From contig NZ_WBJR01000005.1 of assembly GCF_009296185.1 (NCBI RefSeq), positions 62,001-126,000 of the forward strand: DNA of 64,000 nucleotides, read 5' to 3'. Positions 1 through 7,718 of the stretch are shown piece after piece (the first letter of the stretch is position 1; every line of letters starts with the position of its first letter). The notes below the pieces were generated by a model. The model was given only the letters and a program-made list of their open reading frames with translations. It ran no database searches and was not told where the DNA came from. This DNA is from Hydrogenovibrio sp. JE_KL2 (GTDB taxonomy: Bacteria > Pseudomonadota > Gammaproteobacteria > Thiomicrospirales > Thiomicrospiraceae). The position numbers and the translations under genes were made by a program.

Positions 1-866
1 AAACGGTCGTAAACGATAGTTGCCACAAACACGAGTACCGCCAAGCCCACCATTGGCTTCCACAGTGCTAATGCCACTTGCCAATTGAACACGCCGGCAA
101 TTCCAAGCAGTCTTAAGTACATCAATCCTGTGGCGATTAAAATGGCGCCAGTCATTTTGTAGCTGAATCTTGGGTGCAGCATAGATTTTTTACTGAGGGC
201 GACGGTGGTGGCGGTGGAAGAATAGATACCACCAAATATCCCGGTGAGGAGCACACCTTGGTTGGGGAAAAAGTAGCGCTGTGACACATACCCGAGGTAG
301 GAAATGGAGGATACAACCACAACCGCGAGCCAGACTTTGAATGGCGAGACCGGAATCCAGTGGCTGATAGCATTCTGAGGCAGCAAAGGCAAAATGACAA
401 TGCTGAGTAAAATCAACTTTGCAAGCGTGGTGATTTCACTGGTATCAAGCTTAGAAACCGCTTCATTAATAGCCGCTTTGGAGCCGAGAAGTAATACGCT
501 GATAACAAAAATACTGGCGAGTACCCAAAGAGGTTGTGTCATGACAAGCGGCGCATAGCTATAGGTAAGTGCCCACACGAGATAACTCAAAACGCCGCTT
601 CTTTGTGCCTCGAGCTTGCGCCAGTAGAGCAACAGATAGATGGCGGTTAACGCGAGGAATCCCGCTAAAAACAGATTGGGATCGATAAGGTAAAAGACAA
701 ATCCGAGCAGTCCGGTGAACGCATAGGTACGGATGGTGCCGAAGGAGTGCTGTTTGTCATCAGGGTGGTATTGTTGGTGGTAGTCTCTCATTTCCAGCCC
801 GGTCAAGAAGCTGAAAAGCAATACTAAAATCAACTGTCCCCAAAGTGCATGCTGCAACACAATCAT
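1..866 (-). CDS. MgtC/SapB-type membrane protein with DUF4010 domain, C-terminus cut by window edge
   Basis: I translated this by hand because it has no stop inside the window. The reading frame starts at an ATG at 864-866, with a stop codon three codons upstream and an AGAGAGG-like ribosome site, and stays open to base 1 (about 288 residues). It is strongly hydrophobic with many membrane segments. The stretch GVLLTGIFGGIYSSTATTV is the signature of the DUF4010 half of MgtC-like integral membrane proteins. The N-terminal part (LTGLEMRDYHQ, then FGTIRTYAFTGLLG) fits the MgtC/SapB half. Family function is poorly defined (Mg2+ or ion stress has been proposed). The gene runs toward the window start and is probably transcribed apart from its neighbours. 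Confidence 0.8.
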   Translation of the reverse strand, partial: MIVLQHALWGQLILVLLFSFLTGLEMRDYHQQYHPDDKQHSFGTIRTYAFTGLLGFVFYLIDPNLFLAGFLALTAIYLLLYWRKLEAQRSGVLSYLVWALTYSYAPLVMTQPLWVLASIFVISVLLLGSKAAINEAVSKLDTSEITTLAKLILLSIVILPLLPQNAISHWIPVSPFKVWLAVVVVSSISYLGYVSQRYFFPNQGVLLTGIFGGIYSSTATTVALSKKSMLHPRFSYKMTGAILIATGLMYLRLLGIAGVFNWQVALALWKPMVGLAVLVFVATIVYDR

Positions 867-913
867 TGATGGGCCTCTCTTGTCTTAACCATATTGAGAA
901 TCCGGTGGATTAG

Positions 914-1453
914 TTAAAGCGGTTTAACTTGGGTCTGGAACTCATTTTTCAACTTGACGTAATGCTCCGCCGAATACTTGAAAAACGCTTTTTCTTCCTC
1001 TGTCAAAGGGCGCGCTTGCTTCACCGGAGAGCCAACATAAAGGTAGCCACTTTCCAGCACTTTTCCAGGGGGTACCAAGCTGTTAGCACCCACCAAAACG
1101 TGTTTTTGAACTACTGCGTTATCCAAAACAACAGCGCCCATGCCAATCAAGCTCTCATCTTCTATGATGCACCCGTGCAGTACGGCGTTATGACCTATCG
1201 TAACGTCTTTGCCTACGATGCATTTTGATCCTTTGGTCAAAGGGGATTCGTGCGTGGTGTGTACGACAGCACCGTCTTGAATATTGGTACGGTCGCCAAT
1301 TTTGATATCGTTGACATCGCCACGTAATGTTGCATTTGGCCAAATGCTGACGTTTTCACCCAGTTCGCACTTTCCGATTACAACAGCAGAATCATCGACC
1401 CAGCTTTCTTTGCCAATGATGGGAGAGATAGAGTTGTAAGTTCTTAAAGCCAT
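914..1453 (-). CDS. yrdA: YrdA-type gamma-carbonic anhydrase family (left-handed beta-helix) protein
   Basis: The 179-residue protein consists of hexapeptide repeats typical of the left-handed parallel beta-helix, ending in the YrdA tail ESGYLYVGSPVKQARPLTEEE. The three histidines expected to bind metal in gamma-carbonic anhydrases are present, in VVHTTH, TIGHNAVLHGC and nearby. It is cytosolic and expected to be a trimer. E. coli YrdA binds metal but its carbonic anhydrase activity is doubtful, so enzyme activity is not assured. In an autotroph, a cytosolic carbonic anhydrase active at high level would short-circuit bicarbonate accumulation, which argues for weak or absent activity or another substrate. 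It is monocistronic, 47 bp downstream of the DUF4010 gene start on the same strand. Confidence 0.88.
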   Translation of the reverse strand: MALRTYNSISPIIGKESWVDDSAVVIGKCELGENVSIWPNATLRGDVNDIKIGDRTNIQDGAVVHTTHESPLTKGSKCIVGKDVTIGHNAVLHGCIIEDESLIGMGAVVLDNAVVQKHVLVGANSLVPPGKVLESGYLYVGSPVKQARPLTEEEKAFFKYSAEHYVKLKNEFQTQVKPL

Positions 1454-1723
1454 GGTTATTCCTTGGTTTTTTTATAACATTTTTGGTGCGATTTATTATA
1501 CGGGTTTGAAATCCTTCGGTTTTGTAAATGATGGATAAGGAAGCAGGTGGGCGTGTTATTGTTTGAAATTTCAGGACTTTTCGTGTGGATTAAAGTATTA
1601 TTAAATTATGAAATAATGTTTATTTATCAAAGCTAGGAATTTTTGAATTGTTGTGCTTGCATCTTGGCGATTAAGATAAAGCTGCATTTAGGAAAAAGTT
1701 GGGGATTTCAAGTGGTGACGAAA

Positions 1724-2104
1724 ATGGATTCAATGATTTCGGTAAAGAGTAGAAGCTTCTATTCAGATGAAAAAACTTCACTTGAGAATTTAGACAAGCG
1801 ACAAACTGTTAGGGTTGCTTCTAACCGACCGGTGGTGATGAAAGTCAATGACTCAACCATCTTCGCAACCATGACAGATTTTTCAAAGCATGGGTTGGGT
1901 TTTATCGCCATGTATCAAATTGATCCCAATGAGACCGTTGAAGTGCACTTTGATATTCCCTTTAAAAACGGCTTCAAGAGCTTCTTGTTTAGTGCTCAGG
2001 TGAAGCATTGCATTGATTTGTTTGATAAAAGTCACATTGGCGTTCGGCTCAACATCGAAGAAAATGAATATAGCCAATTGTTCGATAAAATTGTTGCGAC
2101 CTGA
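1724..2104 (+). CDS. PilZ-domain protein (c-di-GMP receptor-like)
   Basis: About 126 residues. A PilZ domain begins at KRQTVRVASNRP and continues through TDFSKHGLGF to HIGVRLNIEENEYSQLF. The canonical c-di-GMP motifs RxxxR and D/NxSxxG appear as RQTVR and DFSKHG, so the first is present and the second is degenerate (D-F-S-K-H-G). I chose the ATG at 1724 because GGTGA lies six bases upstream. Upstream TTG (1643) and GTG (1712) starts are in frame, but the extra residues look unlike protein. It stands alone between divergent yrdA and the secretion cluster. A role in surface behaviour or in controlling the neighbouring outer-membrane module is possible but not shown. Confidence 0.75.
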   Translation: MDSMISVKSRSFYSDEKTSLENLDKRQTVRVASNRPVVMKVNDSTIFATMTDFSKHGLGFIAMYQIDPNETVEVHFDIPFKNGFKSFLFSAQVKHCIDLFDKSHIGVRLNIEENEYSQLFDKIVAT

Positions 2105-2291
2105 ATAAAAAAACTCTAAAAATCCAATTTTTTCATGTAATTAGCGATATAAAATCTTTGTGTAAAGGTTTTTTATCCTTATTTCTTCGTATATACTCTT
2201 AAACTTAAGACGTTATCCGAATTTGCAGGCATTAATTTGCATAAAAAATAAGCAAAACCGGTACGTTTGAGGTGGATTTTAAGAGTTTTTC

Positions 2292-3623
2292 ATGAAAAGA
2301 ATTTCCGTTTTCCTTTTTTTTGCGTTTTTGTTGCCGTCATTCAAGGCAATGGCTAGTGTTAATTTTCAGTCAGCCCTTCAGCTATATAAAGACAAACAGT
2401 ATGAGAAAGCGTATGAAGCCTTTTTGATACTGGCTGATTCCGATTACACCAATGTCGACTATAACTACTATCTAGCTCGTTCCGCCTTTTTCGTTAAAGA
2501 ATACAACGAAGCCATCTCCGCTTATGAACGTATTTTGATTCAATACCCGAACAATGCGCGCTCTAAATTGGAGCTGGGTCGCCTTTATTATGAAATGCAT
2601 CGTTATACCGAAGCGCGAAAATATTTGAATGAGGTGTTGAAGACCGACGCGCCCCAGGCGGTCAAGAATAATATTCGATATTACCTCGCCGGAATGGATC
2701 AGGATGGTGAAAGACTCGCGTTGAATACGGTCAGGGCAACGCTGTTAGGGTCAGTTTTTTATGATTCGAATTTAAATTATTCTCCTGAATCGGATGAAAT
2801 GATTCTTCCATCCGGGAGCTTGAAATCCGCAGCGGATATTGGCGCATGGGGTTCGGAACAGATGTTGGTGCTCAATCATCGTTACGAAAACCCGAATAAA
2901 CAAAGCTATGCTTGGTTGAACGATTTTGTTCTCTATAACAAAGCTTCCCCTGGCAATAGTGATTACAATATTCTTTATGGAAGCTACTCTCCGGCGTTGT
3001 CGTTTCAGCAGGATCGTTGGACATTGGATGCAGGGTTAACGATTGATGGCATGAATTATGGCAAAGACCCTTATATGGTGTCCTATGGTATTTCGCCGAA
3101 AGCGACCTATATGCCGAATTTGACGGAGTACTTCACCACCCAGTTCAGGTTTTTGAAACGTGACTATCAAACCAATAGTACGAAACCTAAAGATTCTAAG
3201 TTTGCACAAATCAGTACCCTGTATCAAAAACGAGTCGGCCCGCTGTTTTCTTGGTATGGACAGGCTGTCCTTGAAAGAGAAACTGCTGATGCCGCACCGA
3301 CAAAGCTTTTAAATGTTGACTACCATCAACTCGGCTTGAAAGCGGGCGTTGCCTACCTGTTTCCTCGAAATTTTACGTTGTCTAGCACATTTGGGTATCA
3401 GGATAAGTTGTTTGAAAATGCTGACCGCTTAACAAAGAATTTTGGGGGCGGGGATGTTAACCAACATGATAAACGCTATTACGGTGAAGTGACCTTGTCA
3501 AAAGATTTCGCCAGAAGTGTTACCACCCAATTACGCGCCAGTCGGATTCAGAATGACTCAAATCTTTCTGTTTATGCTTATCAGAAAAACCTTTATACCT
3601 TCAATGTGATGAAGCGATTTTAG
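2292..3623 (+). CDS. TPR plus outer-membrane beta-barrel protein, Slam/T11SS-like (DUF560), copy 1
   Basis: The 443-residue precursor has a signal peptide (MKRISVFLFFAFLLPSFKAMA). TPR helices follow at about residues 25-140 (QYEKAYEAFL, EYNEAISAYERILIQYPNNA, RYTEARKYLNEVL). From about residue 150 to the end it is rich in alternating hydrophobic/aromatic strands and finishes in phenylalanine (FNVMKRF), as outer-membrane barrels do. TPR followed by a barrel beginning SVFYDSNLNYSPESD is the arrangement of Slam-like (DUF560) proteins, which export TbpB-type cargo across the outer membrane. The adjacent downstream gene encodes a protein with a TbpB-like C-terminal barrel, fitting an exporter-cargo pair. 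The next pair downstream is a paralogous duplicate. Assignment to the export family is by motif reading, not search. Confidence 0.7.
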   Translation: MKRISVFLFFAFLLPSFKAMASVNFQSALQLYKDKQYEKAYEAFLILADSDYTNVDYNYYLARSAFFVKEYNEAISAYERILIQYPNNARSKLELGRLYYEMHRYTEARKYLNEVLKTDAPQAVKNNIRYYLAGMDQDGERLALNTVRATLLGSVFYDSNLNYSPESDEMILPSGSLKSAADIGAWGSEQMLVLNHRYENPNKQSYAWLNDFVLYNKASPGNSDYNILYGSYSPALSFQQDRWTLDAGLTIDGMNYGKDPYMVSYGISPKATYMPNLTEYFTTQFRFLKRDYQTNSTKPKDSKFAQISTLYQKRVGPLFSWYGQAVLERETADAAPTKLLNVDYHQLGLKAGVAYLFPRNFTLSSTFGYQDKLFENADRLTKNFGGGDVNQHDKRYYGEVTLSKDFARSVTTQLRASRIQNDSNLSVYAYQKNLYTFNVMKRF

Positions 3624-3631
3624 GAGGCGGC

Positions 3632-4906
3632 ATGTTAAGAATTACAGTGCTAGTTTTGACACTATTGTTTAGCTTTCAAGTGCTGGCTGCCATCGGAAAG
3701 ATTTCTGCGGTTCGCGGTGAGGCGCACTTCCTTCGTGGTGCTCAGGAAATCGCGATTAATGTTGGTGATATGGTGGAAGAAAAAGACCGGATTAAAACCG
3801 GAAAGAATACTCAGGTTCAGGTCGTGTTCAATGACAGAACCATTGTGACGATTGGAAAGAACACGGATTTTTCAATCCCCCAGTATGTTTACGGTGATGC
3901 CAACACCTCCAAAGCCCAATTCAACCTCGCCAAGGGCGTCTTTAAATCGATTTCCGGCAGAATCGGTAAGCTAGCGCCTCAGCGCTTTAAGATCAAGACG
4001 GCCACTTCTACCATTGGGATAAGAGGAACAACCTATATTGTGCGGGTCATAGGTTCGAAAACCAGTTTGGCGACTTTGAACGGTGCGACTTATATGGAGC
4101 TGAATAGCGGTAAAACCTATGACGTGCCTGCCGGAAAAGAATTGGTTTATAACATTGATACTGGGAAAGTCACCCTTCAAGATGTATCCTCTACTTCGGT
4201 TTCGGTAAATACCAGCACTACAGGCGATAATAAAACAGCAACTGCCGATAATGATAGTGATGGCGGTTCAGGATCAGATGCTGAAGGCACAACCGACGAA
4301 GCTCAGAATGCAGTCGATACGAACACTTCTACAACCCAGACAACGTCACAGAATGTTGAGACAGAAGATGCGAAAGTAAAAGTGATTGCAGGTTCTGATA
4401 CTTACAGCTCTTACGGTTATTGGCTGAACAAGTCGACACAAGAAAAAACTGACCCTTATACCCAGGCGAAATCAGGGTATTCTGCGACAGCGCCAATAGC
4501 CTTGCAGGGCATAGTTGGAGGGCAAAGCTCGTTAACCTATAGCGGTAATTTGGTTGCCGTTTCAGGCACGACCAGTGTGTCAGGAAATGTGACTTTAGAT
4601 GTCGCTAACGGTGAGATTTCTAACGGAAATCTTCAATTTACGATGAACGGTGATGCATGGAATTTTTCTTTTTCTAACGTGACCATTAATACCAATCAAA
4701 ACACAGATACAGGTTATTCTTTTAGTGCGACTTCACTCACAGATGGCGTCTCTGGCAGCGATTATCCCGATACTTATTCAGGAACCGTAAAAGGACGTTT
4801 TTATGGGCCAAATGCTGAAGGCGCTGGTGGCGTATTTGATGTAAACAGGACGCCAAATGGTGGTACAACGAGCAATGCTAAAGGATCTTTTAGCGCCGTG
4901 AAATAG
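3632..4906 (+). CDS. FecR-domain protein with TbpB-like C-terminal domain, putative exported cargo, copy 1
   Basis: The 424-residue protein has a Sec signal peptide without a lipobox (mature start near AIGKI). A FecR domain spans about residues 20-150: GDMVEEKDRIKTGKNTQVQ, TIVTIGKNTDF, then ATSTIGIRGTTYIVRV. A low-complexity Thr/Asn/Asp linker follows (about 165-245). The C-terminal domain contains SGNLVAVSGTTSVSGNVTLDV and ends GRFYGPNAEGAGGVFDV, which resembles the FYGxxAxExGG motif of TbpB beta-barrel domains. GGAGG sits six bases before the ATG, eight bases after the previous stop, so it is co-translated with the putative exporter. FecR domains here are probably structural or sensory rather than anti-sigma, as no sigma factor gene is near. 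Confidence 0.72.
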   Translation: MLRITVLVLTLLFSFQVLAAIGKISAVRGEAHFLRGAQEIAINVGDMVEEKDRIKTGKNTQVQVVFNDRTIVTIGKNTDFSIPQYVYGDANTSKAQFNLAKGVFKSISGRIGKLAPQRFKIKTATSTIGIRGTTYIVRVIGSKTSLATLNGATYMELNSGKTYDVPAGKELVYNIDTGKVTLQDVSSTSVSVNTSTTGDNKTATADNDSDGGSGSDAEGTTDEAQNAVDTNTSTTQTTSQNVETEDAKVKVIAGSDTYSSYGYWLNKSTQEKTDPYTQAKSGYSATAPIALQGIVGGQSSLTYSGNLVAVSGTTSVSGNVTLDVANGEISNGNLQFTMNGDAWNFSFSNVTINTNQNTDTGYSFSATSLTDGVSGSDYPDTYSGTVKGRFYGPNAEGAGGVFDVNRTPNGGTTSNAKGSFSAVK

Positions 4907-4928
4907 GGTGCTAGTAACGAATGAGAAT

Positions 4929-6305
4929 ATGATAATCAATATGAATTCTAGGAAAGCACTGACCATTTTAACGGCGATATTTTGCTCAATTATTTCAACC
5001 TCAATACAGGCACAAGAACAACCAACGCCTGTTGAGAAAAAAGTAATGAGTTACCCACAAGCGTTAGATCTGTATAAGAAAAAGAAGTATCAGGCATCGT
5101 ATCAGGCATTTTTACAGTTGGTTGCTACAGACTATGGAAATGTTAATTACAACTACTACTTAGGACGTTCGGCCTTTTTTATCAAAGATTACCATGAAGC
5201 CATTGGCGCTTATGAGCGTATTTTAATCGGTTATCCTTATAACCAGCGCGCAAAGTTGGAACTCGGGCGTATGTACTATGAACTTGGTGACTTTGTTCAA
5301 TCAAAACGTTATTTGATGGAGGTGTTGGACTCAAACGCGCCTGAAACGGTGAAGAACAATATTCGTGTTTATCTGGCTAAAATGAGCGCCATTGACAATA
5401 AACCGCATAATTCGGTCAGAGCAACATTACTTGGGTCGGTGTTTTACGATTCCAACCTGAATTACTCACCGCAGTCGGATAACTTTCAATTGCCGAGTGG
5501 GACGCTTAATTTCCCTTCGGATATTGGCGCGTGGGGTTCAGAGCAGATGTTGACGGTCAATCATCGTTATGACAATCCTAAAAAGTACGGTTTTGCGTTT
5601 AAAAACGATATGACGCTTTATAACCGTTGGTTACCGAATCAGACGGATTACAATATTTTATTCGGCAGCTATACTCCGGCGTTGTCGTGGCATAAAAAAG
5701 GCTGGACAACGGATGCGGCGCTGTATGTCGATGACATGACTTACGGGAAAAATCCGTATTTAATGTCTTATGGTATTGCGCCGACTGTTAGCTATATGCC
5801 GGATTTGACCCAGTTTGTTACCACACAGTTCAAACTGCTTAAAAAGGATTATCAATCCAATGTCTATCGCGACCGTGATGCACAATATATGCAATTGGCA
5901 ATGTTGTATCAGAAACGAATGGGCGCGCTCTGGACATGGTATGGCCAAGGCATGGTAGAGAGTGAGCAAAAGCAGCGTAGTTCAAACTCTGTGAATGTTG
6001 ACTACCAGTCGTTGACAGCTAGATTGGGGATGAACTACCTCTTTCCGAAAGGTTATAGTGCCGGCGTTTTGGGAGAGTATCAACAGAAACAATATTTACA
6101 GGATGACTTTTGGTTGAAAAGTTTAAGCGGCGCTGATAAGCGTCAAACAGATACCAAGTTGACTGTGACTGCTACGGTTACCAAAGACATACAAAAGACG
6201 CTGTCGGCGCAGTTGAAGTTGTCATTGGTGCAAAACAATTCTACGATTAAGATTTACGAATATCGGAAAGATGTAGTGACACTCAATCTGATTAAACGTT
6301 TTTAG
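4929..6305 (+). CDS. TPR plus outer-membrane beta-barrel protein, Slam/T11SS-like, copy 2
   Basis: This is a paralogue of the protein at 2292-3623 with the same plan: signal peptide (NSRKALTILTAIFCSIISTS), TPR region (YQASYQAFLQLV, DYHEAIGAYERILIGYPYN) and a barrel starting SVFYDSNLNYSPQSD and ending NLIKRF. The strings RATLLGSVFYDSNLNYSP and IGAWGSEQML are shared with copy 1, showing duplication and divergence. A GTG at 4908 overlaps the end of the preceding gene. ATGs at 4929 and 4941 fit the signal peptide better; I give 4929, and the exact start is unsure. The spacing indicates a single operon with both flanking FecR genes. Confidence 0.7.
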   Translation: MIINMNSRKALTILTAIFCSIISTSIQAQEQPTPVEKKVMSYPQALDLYKKKKYQASYQAFLQLVATDYGNVNYNYYLGRSAFFIKDYHEAIGAYERILIGYPYNQRAKLELGRMYYELGDFVQSKRYLMEVLDSNAPETVKNNIRVYLAKMSAIDNKPHNSVRATLLGSVFYDSNLNYSPQSDNFQLPSGTLNFPSDIGAWGSEQMLTVNHRYDNPKKYGFAFKNDMTLYNRWLPNQTDYNILFGSYTPALSWHKKGWTTDAALYVDDMTYGKNPYLMSYGIAPTVSYMPDLTQFVTTQFKLLKKDYQSNVYRDRDAQYMQLAMLYQKRMGALWTWYGQGMVESEQKQRSSNSVNVDYQSLTARLGMNYLFPKGYSAGVLGEYQQKQYLQDDFWLKSLSGADKRQTDTKLTVTATVTKDIQKTLSAQLKLSLVQNNSTIKIYEYRKDVVTLNLIKRF

Positions 6306-6314
6306 GAGAAGCCA

Positions 6315-7688
6315 ATGTTGACTCGTATTTTATTGATGGTTCTGCTGGTGTTATCGACACCGACATTCGCTTCTATTGCCAACGTTTCCGCCATTAAAGG
6401 CGATGCGGTTATCTTGAGAGGAGATCAAAAACTGCCAATCCATCTCGGCGATGCGATTGAGGAGAAGGATCAAATCAAGACCAGTAATGAAACGAAGGTT
6501 CAAATCATTTTTAAAGACCGAACCATTGTCACCATCGGAAAAAACACGCTGTTTTCCGTGCCTGAATACGTTTACGGTGATGCCAAGACTTCAAAGGTTG
6601 AGTTTAAGTTGTCTAAGGGTGTATTCAAGTCAATGACTGGGAAGATCGGCGAAATTGCGAAGCAACGCTTCAAAATTAAAACGGCAACGGCAACCATTGG
6701 GATTCGTGGAACCATCTATATTGTTCGAGTGCAAGGGGATAAAACACAGCTTTCCACCTTGGATGGGGCGACTTATATGCAACTGAATTCAAATGGCGCG
6801 GTATATGATGTGCCTGCCGGCAAGTCGTTGGATTATGATGCCAAAAGCGGTAGTGTCAGTGTGAAAGACCTAACAATCAAAACGGTCATGATCCAAACAG
6901 ATCCACCTCAGTCAGAGAAGGATCAGCTATCGGATGCGATTGAGGCTCAGACTGATGATGTGGGGAACGGAAACGACTCGAACCCATTAGGCTTCAATGC
7001 TGGTGACGGTTATATGACCGCCCGTACCAAAAATAAGGATAACCCAAATGATGTTTATCTGGAAGGGATGACGAATACCCAGCCGGCAGGTGGCGATGAC
7101 TTTGTTTCCACAATGGTTGCTGATAGTAATTTGCCGACAGAGACGGATGGGCAACTGAATCAAACCACTATCGAGATTCCATACCAGGTGGTTGCCGGAA
7201 AAGACAGCTATAACGAGTATGGTTACTGGGCAGATAAAAACTCCGCACAGCTGTCGACACCATTCACCAACCCCTTGCCTGGCATTGCTGAAACGCCTGC
7301 ATCTACTATTAGTGGATTTACAGGTAGTGCCGCTTATTCGGGTAATCTTGTAGCCATTTCGGGTAGTAATCAAGCAACGGGAACGCTCTTGATGCAGGTA
7401 AACTTCGGCACAAACAAGGTCAGCGGTTCTATGACGGACTTAACTTTGGCTGGAAACAAGTGGGATAACATTTTTACCAATGGTACGGTTTCAAGTTCGG
7501 GCGCAATTAGCGTATCCAACTTCAGTTCAAACGGTAATGTCAGCGGCATTACCGGTAATTTAAACGGTAAGCTTTATGGTAATAATGCACAGGGCGTCGC
7601 AGGTACCTTCAATTTGAATGGGACAGCGGCTTCTGGTGGCAGTACCAGTGCTTCCGGTTCCTATGTCGCACATGGCGGTGGGCCATAG
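6315..7688 (+). CDS. FecR-domain protein with TbpB-like C-terminal domain, putative exported cargo, copy 2
   Basis: The 457-residue paralogue of the FecR protein at 3632-4906. Signal peptide to about residue 19, FecR core (GDAIEEKDQIKTSNETKVQ, RTIVTIGKNTLFSVPEY, TATIGIRGTIYIVRV), a longer acidic/Asn-rich linker (about 190-280), then the C-terminal domain (AGKDSYNEYGYWADKN to LYGNNAQGVAGTFNLNG). Copy 1 has FYGPNAEGAGG where this one has LYGNNAQGVAG, so the barrel motif has drifted while the FecR core is better kept. A GGAG ribosome site lies seven bases upstream of the ATG. It is 30 bp upstream of the cyclase gene, implying cotranscription and a possible sensing link. Confidence 0.72.
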   Translation: MLTRILLMVLLVLSTPTFASIANVSAIKGDAVILRGDQKLPIHLGDAIEEKDQIKTSNETKVQIIFKDRTIVTIGKNTLFSVPEYVYGDAKTSKVEFKLSKGVFKSMTGKIGEIAKQRFKIKTATATIGIRGTIYIVRVQGDKTQLSTLDGATYMQLNSNGAVYDVPAGKSLDYDAKSGSVSVKDLTIKTVMIQTDPPQSEKDQLSDAIEAQTDDVGNGNDSNPLGFNAGDGYMTARTKNKDNPNDVYLEGMTNTQPAGGDDFVSTMVADSNLPTETDGQLNQTTIEIPYQVVAGKDSYNEYGYWADKNSAQLSTPFTNPLPGIAETPASTISGFTGSAAYSGNLVAISGSNQATGTLLMQVNFGTNKVSGSMTDLTLAGNKWDNIFTNGTVSSSGAISVSNFSSNGNVSGITGNLNGKLYGNNAQGVAGTFNLNGTAASGGSTSASGSYVAHGGGP

Positions 7689-7718
7689 TAGTAGCGATGG
7701 CGGGCTGGGAGCGGATCT

